Assembly (NCBI GenBank): GCA_037903475.1
Contig: JBAJFG010000179.1
Coordinates: forward strand, 991,149 to 1,055,148
Length of the DNA stretch: 64,000 nt
Source: Ancylostoma caninum
Lineage: Eukaryota > Nematoda > Chromadorea > Rhabditida > Ancylostomatidae
Direction of reading: 5' to 3'
A model generated the notes under the pieces. It was not told where the DNA came from and did no database searches. It saw nothing but the letters and a program-made list of their open reading frames with translations. Shown one piece after another: positions 1 to 12,078 of this stretch (position 1 is its first letter; every line of letters starts with the position of its first letter). The position numbers were made by a program, and so were the translations under genes.

Positions 1-56
1 AACCCACCTCATGTGTTTCAAGCCACTGCTGCATGGTTCCGAAGCCTCTCTCTCAC

Positions 57-2759
57 CTCTCTTCAGTTTAGCATCCAACATTTCATCTAAATTTTCATTC
101 ATATCAACGCGACAAGACTACAGTGACATATTTTTGTCACATAAATGAATAAATAGCGAAACTTTTCACTTCTAACTTACTGTAACGTCTAGCGAGTTCG
201 TCGTGATCTACACTGGCACCAAACTTTGCTGGGGTATGGACTTGCTTCGAACCTCTTCCTCTTCTACTACCTCCACCACGACCTCTTCCTCCTCTACCCG
301 CAACACGCTAAATTAGAGGAAAATCATGTTATGATGCCTAATTAATTGCCCATGCAAAAATGAAATGGTCACAAAAATATGCGCAAATTTGAATTCCGAA
401 TAACTTACACTCACAGAAGCTGCAATCGTCGCCGCTTCAGCTCCAGCAGCCAGTAGATTGTCTGCTTCTTCGTCGTTAAGCTCCGACAGTACAAAATCTG
501 GAGCAACGGCAGTCGGCCTTGCACTCTCAGGTCTCGCCACGTTGTTTTCGAGGAATTCTGCAGAGATATTCGATCCGCTCCGTTGGCTAAGTCCAATCGT
601 AGGGACACTCGATGGTCCTGCACAAACAAGCTTCTCCAGCTCCTCAGTCATATCTGGAGACCAAAATCATCATTAAAGAAAACAGATGCATGGATCAGCG
701 CGCTACTGATCGCACCAGGCAGAAAAGTGAAAAAATGACACTTACGATCTTCATCATCCAGGTGATCATGAACTCTGAGAGCTTTCTTCACATTCGGTGA
801 ACACAATCTTGCCGCTTCATCTTGTACACTTGTTGGAAACATAGTTTTAAAGGCAGGATTTGCCGCTAAACAAGAAACATCCTTTCTGCAGAGAAAAATA
901 TAAGAAAAGTACTGTAAGAGCATACTTATGTCTTTCAGCAAGGTAAATAGACTAGGAATATGCTTCCTAGATGCCTCCATGAACAGAATATTCTGTTGTC
1001 TATCCTCTAGGACTTTCGCCTTCGTCGCCTCCAGCCTGAATGTGGGAATTTCGACACGAAGACTACGACAGCCCTATTGAACATGAGGCAACTCACTCTT
1101 TCTTATACCCTTCAGCAAGGTTGAGCATCTTATCGAAGTTGGCCGTTTCTTTCTTTCGTCTCTCTTGGATCCTCTCACAAATGTCTACAGTTTTCTCGTA
1201 TTTAACTCTCCATACACTGGCTTCATTGGCATGCTTCTGAATAAAGTGAACATAAAGGAGAAGCTATTTTATAAAAGAAACATTCCAAGAACCTAGAAAA
1301 GTTGTACAATGAATACAGCAAAATCCTACCTTGCCTTCAGCGGCTGCCTTTGCCATAGCATCATAGTCTTTTTCAAGCGACTCTAGCGCAGCCTTCACCT
1401 TAAGAAAATACTTTAGTCCCGAAGGAAATCAAAACCTACTAAAAACGACTACGTGCTCCTGAAAATACACAGACCTTCGTAGTTTCTTCCTCAGCAGCTG
1501 CTACTCGCGCTTTTAGCGTCTGTTCGACCTGCATGCCTTCTTCTAACTGGGTTGTTAAATCTGCATTCAACTTCTTGAGCATTTTGTTCTCCTAAAGAGA
1601 AAAGCAAATTAGCCATTGGCAGCAACACCCAGAGAATTCGCAAAATAACAGCTTCCACGAAATTCAGCAGTGACAGCTACTTACAAAATAAAATGGCTTC
1701 AGCCACATGAGGTGAAGTGTGCAAGGCAATGACCCAAGTGTAGGAGAAACTCACAGGCTTCAGCGCCTCCAAAGCGGTAATACGAGGCGAAAGGTCTGAT
1801 ATAGCATTCAAGTAGTGCACACAGTTGTCACGGAAAATAATGCATCTGCTACATTTCGGTCGCAGCTGCAAAGAATAAAGTCAGCAATGAAAATCATTAC
1901 AATTTCAGTCCGATAACAGGAAAAAAAAACACAATTCGTCATGTCTTTCAATAGATTAGCGAACCTAAATTAGCCTTCATCCATGATGTTTTCACTTCCC
2001 TAGGTAAAATAACTCTCGCACATGAAAAAAAAGCTTACCACAGTTTCTGCAGTAATGCCACGCTCATCGCTGGAAGGTTCATCACCCTCTGGATATAATT
2101 CACAGAATTCTGACCATAACTGTTCGTCTGCTGGCTAAATTTGGAAACGGATTTAGAAGAATATGGGCTTTCACAAAAGATGGTCTGATGAGAAACCTCA
2201 AAACGTCACAACGAAAAAAAAATCATACACAACTGAGCAGCAAGCATTCTGTAGCCACCGGAGCTTGAGGTTTATTTCAATTAAAATTACCAGCCTTTTT
2301 TTTTCGCCTACTTCTTTATAATGAGGTGAAAATTTGCTTATGGTGTGGCGCACTTCAAGAAATATTGCTTGAGAAGATAAGGTTCCCAGTTATTAAGGAA
2401 GAAAACCACCGCAATATCGACACGAAAGGAAGCCCGGTTTTGTTGTTAAAACCATAACAAACAATCTTATTTCCCTTCAGACAGTCTGCTCGAAAAATGG
2501 CTCAATTTTAGGAGATCTGCACATTAAAAGAGAGTAACACAGAAGTAATTGAATAATTGGCATACCTCTTCAGGTTCTTCCCATGGGCCGGCCGCAGCAT
2601 TTCTCGCCTCACTGAAACGGTGACTGTCACACAGTGATTCCGGCATAGAGTAACATAAGATCTGGTTGATATTTTTTTAAAGACCACTGACAACGTCAGA
2701 ATTCGTCCAACGCCGTAAAGTGGAGGAACTGCCTCAACTCCCGAAATGTAAGTAGTCAT
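57..2759 (-). CDS. Multi-exon coiled-coil protein with Arg/Gly-rich segment (unidentified, 3' end outside window)
   Basis: Minus-strand exons read at about 2566-2611, 2039-2134, 1755-1865, 1475-1591, 1330-1398, 1097-1236, 926-1035, 746-885, 415-653, 187-307 and 57-86. Most join in frame with GT/AG sites. A tentative first exon starts at ATG 2757-2759 (MTTYISGVEAV...) and would need a weak donor near 2695. The product begins acidic (WSEFCELYPEGDEP), has a short Cys pair (KCSRC), then a long charged helical region likely to form a coiled coil (from ENKMLKKLNADL to about RRKKETANFDK). An acidic Ala/Glu-rich part follows, then an RGG-type stretch (GRGGRGRGGGSRRGRG), which in known proteins often binds RNA or nucleic acid. 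The join between the 926-1035 and 746-885 exons does not keep frame with the obvious sites, so one boundary is wrong there or the sequence has an indel. I do not recognise the family. The gene continues beyond base 1. Confidence 0.72.
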
Positions 2760-3470
2760 GTTCGAAAAAAAAGATCACATGAAATTTTAGGCTAGACTTG
2801 TCCTCATGTGGGAAGACAGAACTTAGTTATACTGCTAATTTGACACTTCTTACTCATAGTGCTAATCTGATATTTCATACGTGAAATTATTTATGGAGGA
2901 AATAAATATTACATGCACAAGGGGGAGAAAATTGGTGATTTCCCAATGATGAGAAGTCTTCTCATGCTCGCAGTAGATTTCGTTACTATCTGCATAAAAC
3001 TACTGAAACTCTATTTCCATCTGGTTGCACCTTTAGTGATTTCAATCAGAATCATGTTTTTTACCACAATTTCGTTCTGTTTTCAAATCCGTGAAATACC
3101 AAACAAGCCTGTTTACGTTATGGTGATCCCAAGAATCGTGATTACGTATACATCAGTAGGCAGTCAAGTCCATCTCATGAATTAATTTAATTTCGGTTAT
3201 GAAAATCTAAGGGCTCAAGAACTGTCCGAACAGGAGTTTCCAATAAAACCTGCACAGGACCAGGTTCAGAAGAGCAGCGTGGGCTTACCATGGTTAAGAT
3301 GAGAGAGTATTAGAGCATGGGCAGCGCAAGAACCCGCTGGCACTATCGCAGCACTGTTACGGTAAGTTGTTGACAGCCATTGAGCCCTCGCATGGATGAT
3401 GCTAATTAGGTCGGCTACCTCTTGACCCTTTCCCAATAAAATTCTATGATTTGCTCACACGGCACGGCGA
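2760..3470. other. Intergenic, AT-rich, no gene recognised
   Basis: Upstream side of the coiled-coil gene. Short open frames exist, but none has splice-flanked or family-like content. It presumably holds the promoter of the minus-strand gene at its left end. Confidence 0.5.
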
Positions 3471-4640
3471 CGATTCCAGGAGTTCCGGTATATGGCCCGC
3501 TTTCTCAGCCTGGCCGCCGCACGCGTGTGTCGTGCGTCGCGGTTTTTCGCAGCAGAGCGTCTCCACTACATGTCCCCGCGCCTTCATGTCTTTGGCATCG
3601 ATATTTTTAACTTCTCATGTAGAGTTTTTAACTACAACTGCCCAGTGTAGAGCTGTTTACTCGTTCTAAGTTGAGGATACGAGAAATCCTATATGGTGCA
3701 GGACGTTTTATTCTACTTATTGACTAGCATCGGGCATTTCCTCTACATTTTTATACTACTCAGCGCAAAAGCAGCGTACATCACATTTGTATATGTAGAA
3801 AGTTTTCCCATGGTCTTCTCCTATTACCTTTTTTGTTGATCATCTCAACATGATCGCGCCCTTGGCTGTCAAATGAGAGAGCTATGGCAGCCTGCTATTT
3901 TGCATTGCCTTCGGAAATGTTTCAGAACACCTTACTCGTATAGAGCTGTTGAATGAAGCGTATAGGACTGAGCAGGAACTTTCCTCAGCTGTTGTACATA
4001 GTGCTTATTTCGAATCGCGGTTTGGGCAGTTGAAAGAACAGATCTACTATGACATATAGGAGCAAATTACTACTTCATTTCATGCAAGTATCTTGCACAG
4101 TGCATCGAAATGCCCGTAAAAGGGTCCATTTTCCTGGAAAGTTAGCCCATTTACACGATACAGACCGATGTGCGGATAAGTACAATGTAGTCAAAAAAGG
4201 AGTGAGAGTTAGAGTTAAGAGTTAAAGTGAAAACTCAACCTGACGTAGATTAACACTATCACCAAAATTTAATGGAAACATAAAACACAAATTTGCCAGT
4301 GGCGGTTCACATCTTCTATGCCGTTATTACTTTATCACTAGATCAGAATTTCAAAAGGCATCTCAGGGAAATCGAGCGTATTGTCGACAACGTTCAATTT
4401 ACTTTTGATTTTCAGGTTGTTCCTATTTACAACAGTTGAAAAATCATCAACTTCGGTTGTTAACATTAGGAAGACCAAGTCATAACTGCTTATGTACAAA
4501 GCAAGGAGAACTCAGAGGGCATTGACGCGCCCTATTGCGGAAAGCCGCGACGCACAGAGTGCGCGAGCGGCCGCCAGGCTGAGAAAGCGGGCCACATACC
4601 GGAGCTCCGATTCCAGCGCGAGCAGCTCGGTCAAGCCTAG
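3470..4640. mobile_element. Inverted-repeat (MITE-like or foldback) element, about 1.17 kb
   Basis: A GC-rich arm at about 3471-3560 (GGCCCGCTTTCTCAGCCTGG core) is matched in reverse complement at about 4535-4618. The similarity extends over roughly 80-90 bases with scattered differences. The roughly 1 kb between the arms is AT-rich and shows no transposase. The composition of the arms is clearly unlike the flanking DNA. A non-autonomous DNA transposon is the simplest reading; target-site duplications were not identified. Confidence 0.7.
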
Positions 4641-6393
4641 TGCTTGTTAGGACCGCGAAGAAGAAAAAAAAAAGACGCAATTTCATTAACGTTCAGGGAC
4701 AGGGAGTTAGGTTTGTAAATAACATAACTCCCCATCGCTTGGACATGCTATAGCCGTTCCCTAAATAATGCCCTAAAGGGGTATGAACACATTCGCAGCA
4801 ATTCATTTGAGCTAGAAGTCGGCAACCCGTCAGTAACCGACACATGTCGAATTCCTTTGTGATCTTTTGATGACTTAATTACGCGTTTTGGCCACAAATC
4901 ACTTATGGCGTATCAGACAACTAATTTCGGCCAGGTATGGGCTTATATTATTGCACTTTATTGCCTATTATTGCACTTTTGGAGCCGAGCTAGCCGCGTT
5001 AAGTCGAAAACTTTACAAAATATTCGACATTTGCAGATAGCAGAGATTACTGGTGTGAAAAAAGAGACAAAAACCTTTCCTAACATATTCGCACATAACT
5101 TTGCACTGAAATCATTGAGAAGCAGCTTCTGGGAATAATGTTATGCGTAACGCCTTATTTTGCAAAGAATAAAGAAGTCAGCTATGCCAAGTGGCAACTA
5201 AGCCACGTTAAGAAGACCAAAGACCGATCAATAATCGAAACTCACGGTGGTGCAGCTTCAGGCATATCCATGACCAACTTCCAACCCAACGAATGACAGC
5301 CGATGGCGTTTCCAAACGCCGTAGTCGTTTGAATCAACACAGATCACCTGCAGAAGCAATCTACAGCTTTGGAAAGCGAATTCTAGATGAAAATGAGAAA
5401 GGATACCGATGTTGTAAAACAGCTGTTAGTGGCGAAATCGAAATGAGCGAAATCACGGCCGATTATTCGAACGCGCTACCGTAGTTAGATGCGCATGTTT
5501 GTTTGGAGCGCCGAAAATTTTTGGGCCCCGCAATCGTGACAGCTTTCCATTTTCCCTTGTTTTCTTCTGTTCTGGTTCGTTTCTACGAGTTTTCTCTTCT
5601 CCGAGAGAAATCGTTGTATTTTGCTTGATTTTTAAGGCCTTTCCTTAAATTTCCTGGTACTTCGGGGGAAGGAAAATGGATTAACTGCTCCTTCAGGGTT
5701 CTTTTGGGTACTAGATGGTCTCCATGGAGCTTCTATGCATAAATTGCTCTCAGTTATTCTAGCTAGTCAATTTAATTATTTAAATTATCATAGGGGTATG
5801 TGGTTACACATTGGGCTGGAGTCTGAAACGGGCACTATTCTACTTTCACGAAATAAAACACTTCTACTTTCACGAAAATACTGGCACTATTCTAATTTCA
5901 CGTACTTAAAAACTTGAAAATTTTTGGCTTCAACTTTGTACAGGGAGGTTACTTCAATATACTTATGAAACTTCGTTCACTGTGGTTATCTCATATGCTA
6001 GTCACGATTATCAAGATTAATTTGCGGCGCACTGTCAGTTCCCGGACAAAATTGCCATTTTCTTGCGCTTCCTGACAGTTATCTCACCTAACCGTACAGA
6101 AATGACATCATGCCACAATATGAGCATGGTTTTCGTGATGAGCAATTAGCTCAAAGAAGTAAAATCTGGGTGGAAACTAGGATTTCGAAATTCCTGGGAC
6201 AGAATTAGCTGGATAGTGCTGTGGTAACTTTGGTTAGTTTTAGGTGCATAGTTGGTTTCGTGAAAATTACCTGGAAGATGACCCTGAGAGGCTAATTTTA
6301 GTTGTGCTGCAGTATCCATTCTGTCGAACTTATTACCGCTTACGTCATAACCTCAACGAATATGCGACTTCTATGGCATTCTATTATACAGCA
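4641..6393. other. Intergenic region upstream of rpl-22
   Basis: No gene recognised. Open frames such as 4905-5138 and 5293-5484 have no family resemblance. Short local direct repeats occur near 5835-5900 (ACTTTCACGAAA twice). The right end should hold the rpl-22 promoter and outron. Confidence 0.5.
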
Positions 6394-6394
6394 A

Positions 6395-6405
6395 CTTTAT
6401 TCCAG
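6395..6405 (+). promoter_or_regulatory. Probable spliced-leader trans-splice acceptor of rpl-22
   Basis: The sequence TTTATTCCAG ends at 6405, eight bases before the rpl-22 ATG at 6414. A good 3' splice site with no upstream coding exon directly before a start codon is the usual sign of SL trans-splicing in nematodes. The SL transcript itself is not visible here. Confidence 0.7.
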
Positions 6406-6413
6406 GGTATACT

Positions 6414-7004
6414 ATGGTTGCACTTAAGCCAGTAGCCAAAAGCGCCAAGAGCGGCAAGGGATCCAAGAAGGCCATCCGAAAGAAGAAGGTCCATCTCAAG
6501 TTCAACATCGAGTGCAAGAACCCCGCTGAAGATGGAATCTTTAAGACCGATGATTTCGTACGTTTATAATCTAAAGCATACGCTCCAAAAAGTCGATAGG
6601 GTTTCCGTCCCTATCGCATTATTGGGCTTAGGGTGTTCACGGTCCCTAGTAAGCCCCAATAAGCTTTTTAGGAGTCTTTCCTCAACGAGAAGATAAAGAT
6701 TAACGGAAAGTGTGGTCAACTTGCTAACGCTGGCGTAAAGGTTGAGCTGAACAAGACTAAAGTTTCAGTTATTGCTGATATTCCATTCTCAAAGCGGTAA
6801 GTATCGCTTCTTCATTTGTGTGGCACTTTTACAGCCTATCTGAATTTGGCTCTTTACAGTTACCTCAAGTACCTCACCAAGAAGTACCTCAAGAAGCACT
6901 CCCTCCGTGACTGGCTTCGCATAGTGGCCATCAACAAGAACACTTATGAACTGAGATACTTCCACATTAACCAAGATGAGGACGAGGGCAGCGATAATGA
7001 GTAA
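6414..7004 (+). CDS. rpl-22: 60S ribosomal protein L22 (eL22)
   Basis: Structural protein of the large cytosolic ribosomal subunit. Three exons, 6414-6557, 6672-6796 and 6860-7004, join in frame to give 137 residues plus stop. The N-terminus is Lys-rich ([19 protein letters not shown]). It is followed by the diagnostic eL22 segments [46 protein letters not shown] and [20 protein letters not shown]. The acidic tail ends in DEDEGSDNE. Length and motif order match animal eL22, and the sequence is close to what I recall of the C. elegans protein, with a slightly longer basic N-terminus. Donors are GTACGT and GTAAGT. The start is fixed by the trans-splice acceptor just upstream, and an AATAAA lies 16 bases after the stop. 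Nothing suggests a pseudogene. Confidence 0.98.
6588..6666. repeat. Two adjacent hairpins inside rpl-22 intron 1
   Basis: Within the 114-bp first intron, CGATAGGG pairs with CCCTATCG around a short loop. Next to it, TTATTGGGCTTAGGG pairs imperfectly with CCCTAGTAAGCCCCAATAA. Together they fill most of the intron. Ribosomal-protein introns often host snoRNAs, but I see no convincing C/D or H/ACA boxes. Confidence 0.6.
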
Positions 7005-7019
7005 AATTTGTTGTTATCC

Positions 7020-7025
7020 AATAAA
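7020..7025 (+). terminator. Polyadenylation signal of rpl-22
   Basis: AATAAA 16 bases after the stop codon, followed by a T-rich stretch. Confidence 0.85.
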
Positions 7026-7029
7026 TTGT

Positions 7030-8830
7030 TATTGTTTCTGTAACACACTGTTTCTTTCTAAGAGAAAAACTCTCAAATAGTCTTGGAGTCGACAGATGCA
7101 AGGCGGGCACTTCCTTTTGTATACAGAAAACATTTTGGGTATAACGTTAAGGGATTGCGGTAAACATTCGATGAGACAGCGGATCTCTAGGTTTTGTGAC
7201 CTTTCATTGTAAGACCCAGTGGCTATGCTACGAGCCGGCCGGCCACAAGGAAATATAGTTCGAGCACTCGAAGGGAGCACACCCCTTTTCTCCACGTCCG
7301 AGATTTTGAATGCTCCAGATCCTGAGCATTGGTTCCAATATTCCTACGAATCCTCTCCTCATCCTCAACTGTAGACCTGTTCCAGTGTTCCACTGATGAG
7401 TTATGGCGCAGAGCGAATGGATGTTTAGGTCACAATCGTTCTTTTTCATCATGATGGAATTTGCCTTCATTCCCACCTTCCACTTTCATCTACGCAGCTC
7501 GGTCATACTTCCCTAAGTAGTTAATTTGGTACCAATGAGAAGCACTATACGAACGTCTTACATAGGTTTTGACAAAACTGAGAAGAGCTTTCGTTGTCAG
7601 CATAGCGGGAAACCTAGAATTACAGTAAAATATGATAGCAAGATGACCGTGGCTGCTGCAATCAACAATTCTTCGGAATATAAATACGGGACTTTCTTTT
7701 ATGACTAATCCCAGGGAATATCTGACCCACTGGGGGGGGGGGGGGGTGGTGTTATTTCGAAGCCTCTATGGATAACTGGATCCCAAGATGAACGTGTTGA
7801 TGTCAGCGTCAACGACGGGTAAATTTGTGTGGTGTTAACATGGTTACTCGTGGTAATCTCAATGATGAGTGCGGCCTCGGGAGTGGTTCGGAAATATGGT
7901 GGGTGTCTTTTGATATGCCACAGGTTTTTTTTCATATGAAAGAAAGTCCAATTTCGATAAGTAGGATTTATCGGTCAGGATGTCATCTGGATTCGTTTGA
8001 GCCAAACTCGCCGATTCATCGTCATTCGCTTGTGACCTTTATTTCAGAATAACGATAATTTCGAATATTCGAAATGGCATTAGGATGTACTACACTTACT
8101 CCACAATTGTAAGTGGGTTTAGAAACTCATTCATCCCTTAAATCTGGTAATCCATTTTGCGAATAGTGTCGCTGTGTGTAAAAGGTGCACCCTGGTGCGT
8201 CAGACGTGCGTCAGGGCCTATCCCTCATCATACCGCCGCACGAGCGACGATCGCATACAATCAGTACAACCTGTCCTATGAGGTGGTACTTGTGCTCATA
8301 TGCTAGTGATAGGTGTTATCTGGAACGTCAGCGTAATCAGTGTGTTTATACTATTTCAAGCACTCTGGTGTGGTTCATTTTGTATTAATATTTCGCCCAC
8401 AGCGTCACACTCCTTCGGATGACTATGGTATCATCGCATACTGCTGCTTCTGGAAGTCCTTCTGACAATAGATTTATAGGCGACACAAGCACAACACAAA
8501 ACGCCGCCAATTGATGCCACGAAACCGTCTAGGTTAGTTCACGTCACTGGAGAACCGACATATGCGGACAAACTCGCACAGAGACCAGATTAGAAAATAT
8601 GCACTGTCCTGGGGAAAGCAGCATCTTCTTACAGAGTGTAGAGCGTGGATTCAGAACGCCTTCGACATAAGTTATGTTGCCCACAAGAGATTGTCAACCT
8701 TTTAGATGAGCTACCATGGCTACCGCCATTCAATGTCCACCCGCCTTCATTCAGGTTCAAATTCTGCGCATGCTGGCGTAGTGAACCACGAACGCTCTAG
8801 ATGGACCAATCCCACAGCCCTGACACACAT
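7030..8830. other. Intergenic region with poly-G tract, no gene recognised
   Basis: Holds a run of about 16 G at 7732-7747 and an AT-rich background. A short segment near 8180-8215 (GCGTCAGACGTGCGTCAGG) resembles the GCGTCAGACGCA-type repeats seen near 41.6-41.9 and 47.2-47.7 kb. Open frames here have no recognisable family. Confidence 0.45.
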
Positions 8831-9030
8831 ACAGGAAGCTCCAAATGTCCGCAGTCAAGAGGGACGTGGCCACGAAGCGGCTTCAGACAGAGACACAGGC
8901 GCTCGGCATGCTGCCACTGGTTGGCTGCAGAGTCAGAGAAGCCAGAGGCAGCATAGAGAGCGCCTGTGTCTGATCAAGGAGCCGCGCCGTGGCCACGCCC
9001 TCTTGACTGCGGACATTTGGAGCTTCCTGT
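8831..9030. repeat. 200-bp near-perfect hairpin (foldback element)
   Basis: The left arm begins ACAGGAAGCTCCAAATGTCC and is repeated in reverse complement ending at 9030. Each arm is about 85 bases with only a few mismatches, separated by a loop of about 30 bases (TTGGCTGCAGAGTCAGAG). The open frame that covers it is explained by the inverted repeat. Confidence 0.9.
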
Positions 9031-10014
9031 AGGTACGATAACCTGAGACGCGTCTCAACCCACCATCATTTACGGTAGCGCCGTTGGGGGGAACCTCCAC
9101 CTACGACGAGGAAGATAAGTTGGATTCGGGGCACAGCTCTAGATCGTAAAAGGCTGTAGAAAGTCGCACTCTTTGTTCGGGAAAGGAAGAAATACATGAA
9201 ACGCGCAGTTGTTTACTAAATTCTACGCACAAAACAGCGTTAGGAAACATAAAGCTCAGGAGTCGACGGTGAATACGGGTTGAGAAAAACTATTGAGAAT
9301 AGGGAGATTGCCTGAAGTCTGAGCGTTGGCCTGCAATATCATCTTCAGCTCAAAAAAGTAAGTGTTGCGCAGTTGTCAGACGGAATAAGACGTGTTGGCA
9401 CAGAGCTTGTTACGTGAAAATGCATTTGAGACAGGGATTCTAATGACTGTGAAGGACTATTCCAACTAATGTCAAGTTTTCCAGTAGTCTTCCGGCCAGT
9501 CCAGTAAAAAAGGCTGGAAAACTCAAGAGCAGGAGAAAAAAGAGAAAAACTTCTATACTTGCAAGAAAAGACAGAACCAAGGAATCAAGGGAAACGGTTT
9601 CCAAGGAAGAGAAGGTAGAAAAAAATCCTTTTAGACAAAAATTTGTAAGTCACGAACTTGTACTGGCTGTCCGCAGGGAGTTTTCCGAGTGGGAATGGGC
9701 GATCTAAAAGGGTCTGCCCCAATATGAAATGAGGTGTGATTAGGAGCAGTTTTCATAAATAAAAGTATGTATGCGTTATCGATGTAGGTACTGACAGGCA
9801 GCACTCTCAAACATTCATGAACATTGGTTAGGTTGGTTCGAATCCACTCGATGGTAGAATAAAGCTAGCACATGTAGGGACCTTGCAAAGGTCAATCTTT
9901 TCCTATTCGTGATGAGGATTTGCTTATTTATGTTGCGCTTTTATCACAACGGGACCACAACAACTTCAAATCCGGATCTCTTCCTTGCGATGCACTGCGC
10001 AACCAGTAGCCGAG
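9031..10014. other. Intergenic, nothing recognised
   Basis: Purine-rich stretches at 9480-9640 but no coding signal, RNA gene or clear repeat by eye. Confidence 0.4.
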
Positions 10015-10200
10015 CTGGCAGAAGTCGTCACACTGCCTGAAGCAAATTGACGGTTAACTTAGACAAAGCTACCCTGAGCACTCGATTTGGACCAGTAGCT
10101 CCTGTACCCACTCAATTTCGAGCAGTTCCGGCGCAGCGGAGGCTGACCGTCTGCCGGTCCGCGCTATCATTGGCTCCGACAAGGTGATTCCCCAGCCGCT
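10015..10200. repeat. Dispersed repeat, copy 1
   Basis: Shares interrupted similarity with 25770-25945: AGAAGTCGT(C/G)ACACTGCC, CAGCACTCGATTTGGA(G/C)CAG-like, AGCAGTTCCGGC and GGTGATT(C/T)CCC(A/G)GC blocks occur in the same order in both. The function is unknown; it is probably an old transposon. Confidence 0.65.
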
Positions 10201-10348
10201 AATGGTAGAGTGGGCCGTCTGCACCAAGTTTCTGAGTTAGAACACTCGTCGTTAATTGTCCAAACCATCGCAGTTGGGCTACCCACATCTTGTATATGCT
10301 TGGTGTGACTCAGAGGTGAACTCTCATTTGACCTCAACCACGAGTTGC

Positions 10349-10349
10349 A

Positions 10350-10390
<41 letters not shown>
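10349..10390. repeat. (CT)n microsatellite
   Basis: About 20 CT repeats, lying just beyond the 3' end of the RTE relic. Translated repeats such as SLSLSL or ERERER in this stretch are artefacts of it. Confidence 0.97.
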
Positions 10391-10391
<1 letters not shown>

Positions 10392-10435
10392 TCCACATTG
10401 AAAAGCAGCAATTTGTTTCGGCACTGTCACCTCGA

Positions 10436-11190
10436 TCACCTTGACCCCCGTTGATCTTCGGATATACCGAGCGGGCGCCAGCAATCCTTGCATTTGTCTC
10501 TCTCGCGTGCCAGAGTCGTCCAATGGATTCTGGCCATTCGAAGGACACGAAGAGCATTGTATCTTTCTTTGAAAGACTCCGTGAAGAAGTCTGACCATCA
10601 GGTCGGTGGTCTTCCTGTCGTGCGCTTAACATCACGTGGAGTCCAGTTGTTGACGGCTCTTGTCCAACGGTTGTCGTTAAAACACATCACGTGTCCGGCC
10701 CATCTAATCTTACTCAACTTGGCGTAAGCGGCAGCGTCCCTGATCTTCGACTATTGACGCAGGACGGAGCTCCTTATTTCTGTCCTAACTTGCGTGAGGC
10801 GGGTTACTCCTAGCATCAACCTCTCGACAGAGCGTTCGACGACGCTGACCTCGTTCTCATCCTGCTTGCGCAGCGCCCAGGTTTCTGAGGCGTACGTCAA
10901 AGCAGGGAGAATCGTTGTGTTGAAGAGGTGGCTACGGAGTCTGGTGTTCTTCGTCTGCTTCACTACGCCTTCGATGCTCTTGTGAGCTCCCCAAGCCGCT
11001 CGTTTCCTCCTGCCCAGCTCTGGAGCGAGCTCATTCATCATGTTGACTTCCTGACCTAGATATACGTAGCTGGAACATTCGGATATGGTCGTTCCATTGA
11101 GCGAGAATGGGGCATCGGGGACTCATCCGTTTCTCATCGTCTTCGTCAGATTCAGTTGGAGACCGATCCTCCCACATGCCCCCTATTCGC
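10436..11190 (-). pseudogene. RTE-type non-LTR retrotransposon, C-terminal reverse transcriptase relic
   Basis: Minus-strand conceptual translation shows the 3' part of an RTE-like pol as found in strongylid nematodes. In order: a thumb-like LNLTKTMRNG block, SSYVYLGQEVNMMNELAPEL, the region RRKRAAWGAHKSIEGVV, LPALTYASETWALRKQDE, ERSVERLMLGVTRLTQVR, then the tail WSDFFTESFKERY and HWTTLARERDKCKDCW. It ends at a stop at 10436-10438. An in-frame TGA interrupts it after MRNG, where Trp would be expected. The endonuclease and the YADD-containing palm are absent, so this is a 5'-truncated dead copy. The (CT)n tract sits just past the 3' end. Confidence 0.88.
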
Positions 11191-11720
11191 CACCTGTGGA
11201 CACGCCATGTAGCCTCGCGACTAATCGGCTGGGATACCTGGTAGATCCGTAGCTTCGGCACTATGTGTCTAATAAATGAAGAAATATAGGATTTTCCAAG
11301 CGTTGTTACACTTTTTGGTAACTTTAGCATACAAATTTCAATTGTGTTTTTGATTTGCTTGAAGCGTTCATCAGTACATCGATAAGATACATCGCAGAGA
11401 ACACCAGAACATTTCGGTATGACGTGAACATTCTTCGATCGACTTGTCTCGAGAGCATGACGTCGTAATCCAGCTATAACGTACAATTTACCTCACAAGA
11501 GTGACACGATTCTTCGCTGGCATAACTTGGAGGAGCAGGCTTCACCACAAAACGAAACGCTATTCCCACATGAAATAAAGTGATCGTTTTTGGTCAGCAG
11601 TCAATGCATTCTGGGTTGCTTCCTCCAGACGGTCATAAATTTCGTCTGCTCCGATAAGTCAAAGGTCAACTGATAAGTCTGGTTTTCTAGGAAAAGTACC
11701 AAGAAGATATCTTACTTCTT
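11191..11720. other. Intergenic, no gene recognised
   Basis: Left boundary is the 5' truncation point of the RTE relic. A 151-residue minus-strand open frame crosses it by reading the relic in the wrong frame and is not supported. Confidence 0.4.
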
Positions 11721-11964
11721 CTTAATTGGCAGTTCATGTGTGTGTGTGTGTGTGTGTGCACGAGAACCAGCCACCAAAAACGGGAAATACCTACACCATT
11801 GTGTTCAGCGCTTCGAGTTATGTACGAAAACGTGGTAAATTTCGATTTTTACCTTGAATTAGAGGTGTTTCGGGCCACGCCAGTCATGTTCAGACATGTT
11901 AATGTCCGACTGTTGTTTTCATCACAGTCGGAATGAATGAGATAGGCCTGTGATTACAGAACCG

Positions 11965-11971
11965 TATAAAA
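11965..11971 (+). promoter_or_regulatory. TATA-like box in leader of minisatellite unit 1
   Basis: ACCGTATAAAAGG, conserved in copy 2 (26626-26632) within a better-matched block. It could drive transcription into the array; this is inference from sequence only. Confidence 0.45.
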
Positions 11972-12078
11972 GGAGAGAGACGGATAGGTTGCCTTTATAA
12001 CGAAGAGGAGGAATGAGGCGGACGAGGAACGGCGAGGATGAGGATTAGGCCTCAGTGTAGTGTTAGAGGTGGGCTGGG

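Noticed and set aside
8706..9032. 108-residue open frame
   Set aside because: Spans both arms of the 200-bp hairpin; the two ends are reverse complements of each other.
10256..10444. Open frame with SLSLSLSL run
   Set aside because: Produced by the (CT)n microsatellite.
11031..11486. 151-residue minus-strand open frame
   Set aside because: Reads the RTE relic in the wrong frame and then unrelated flank.
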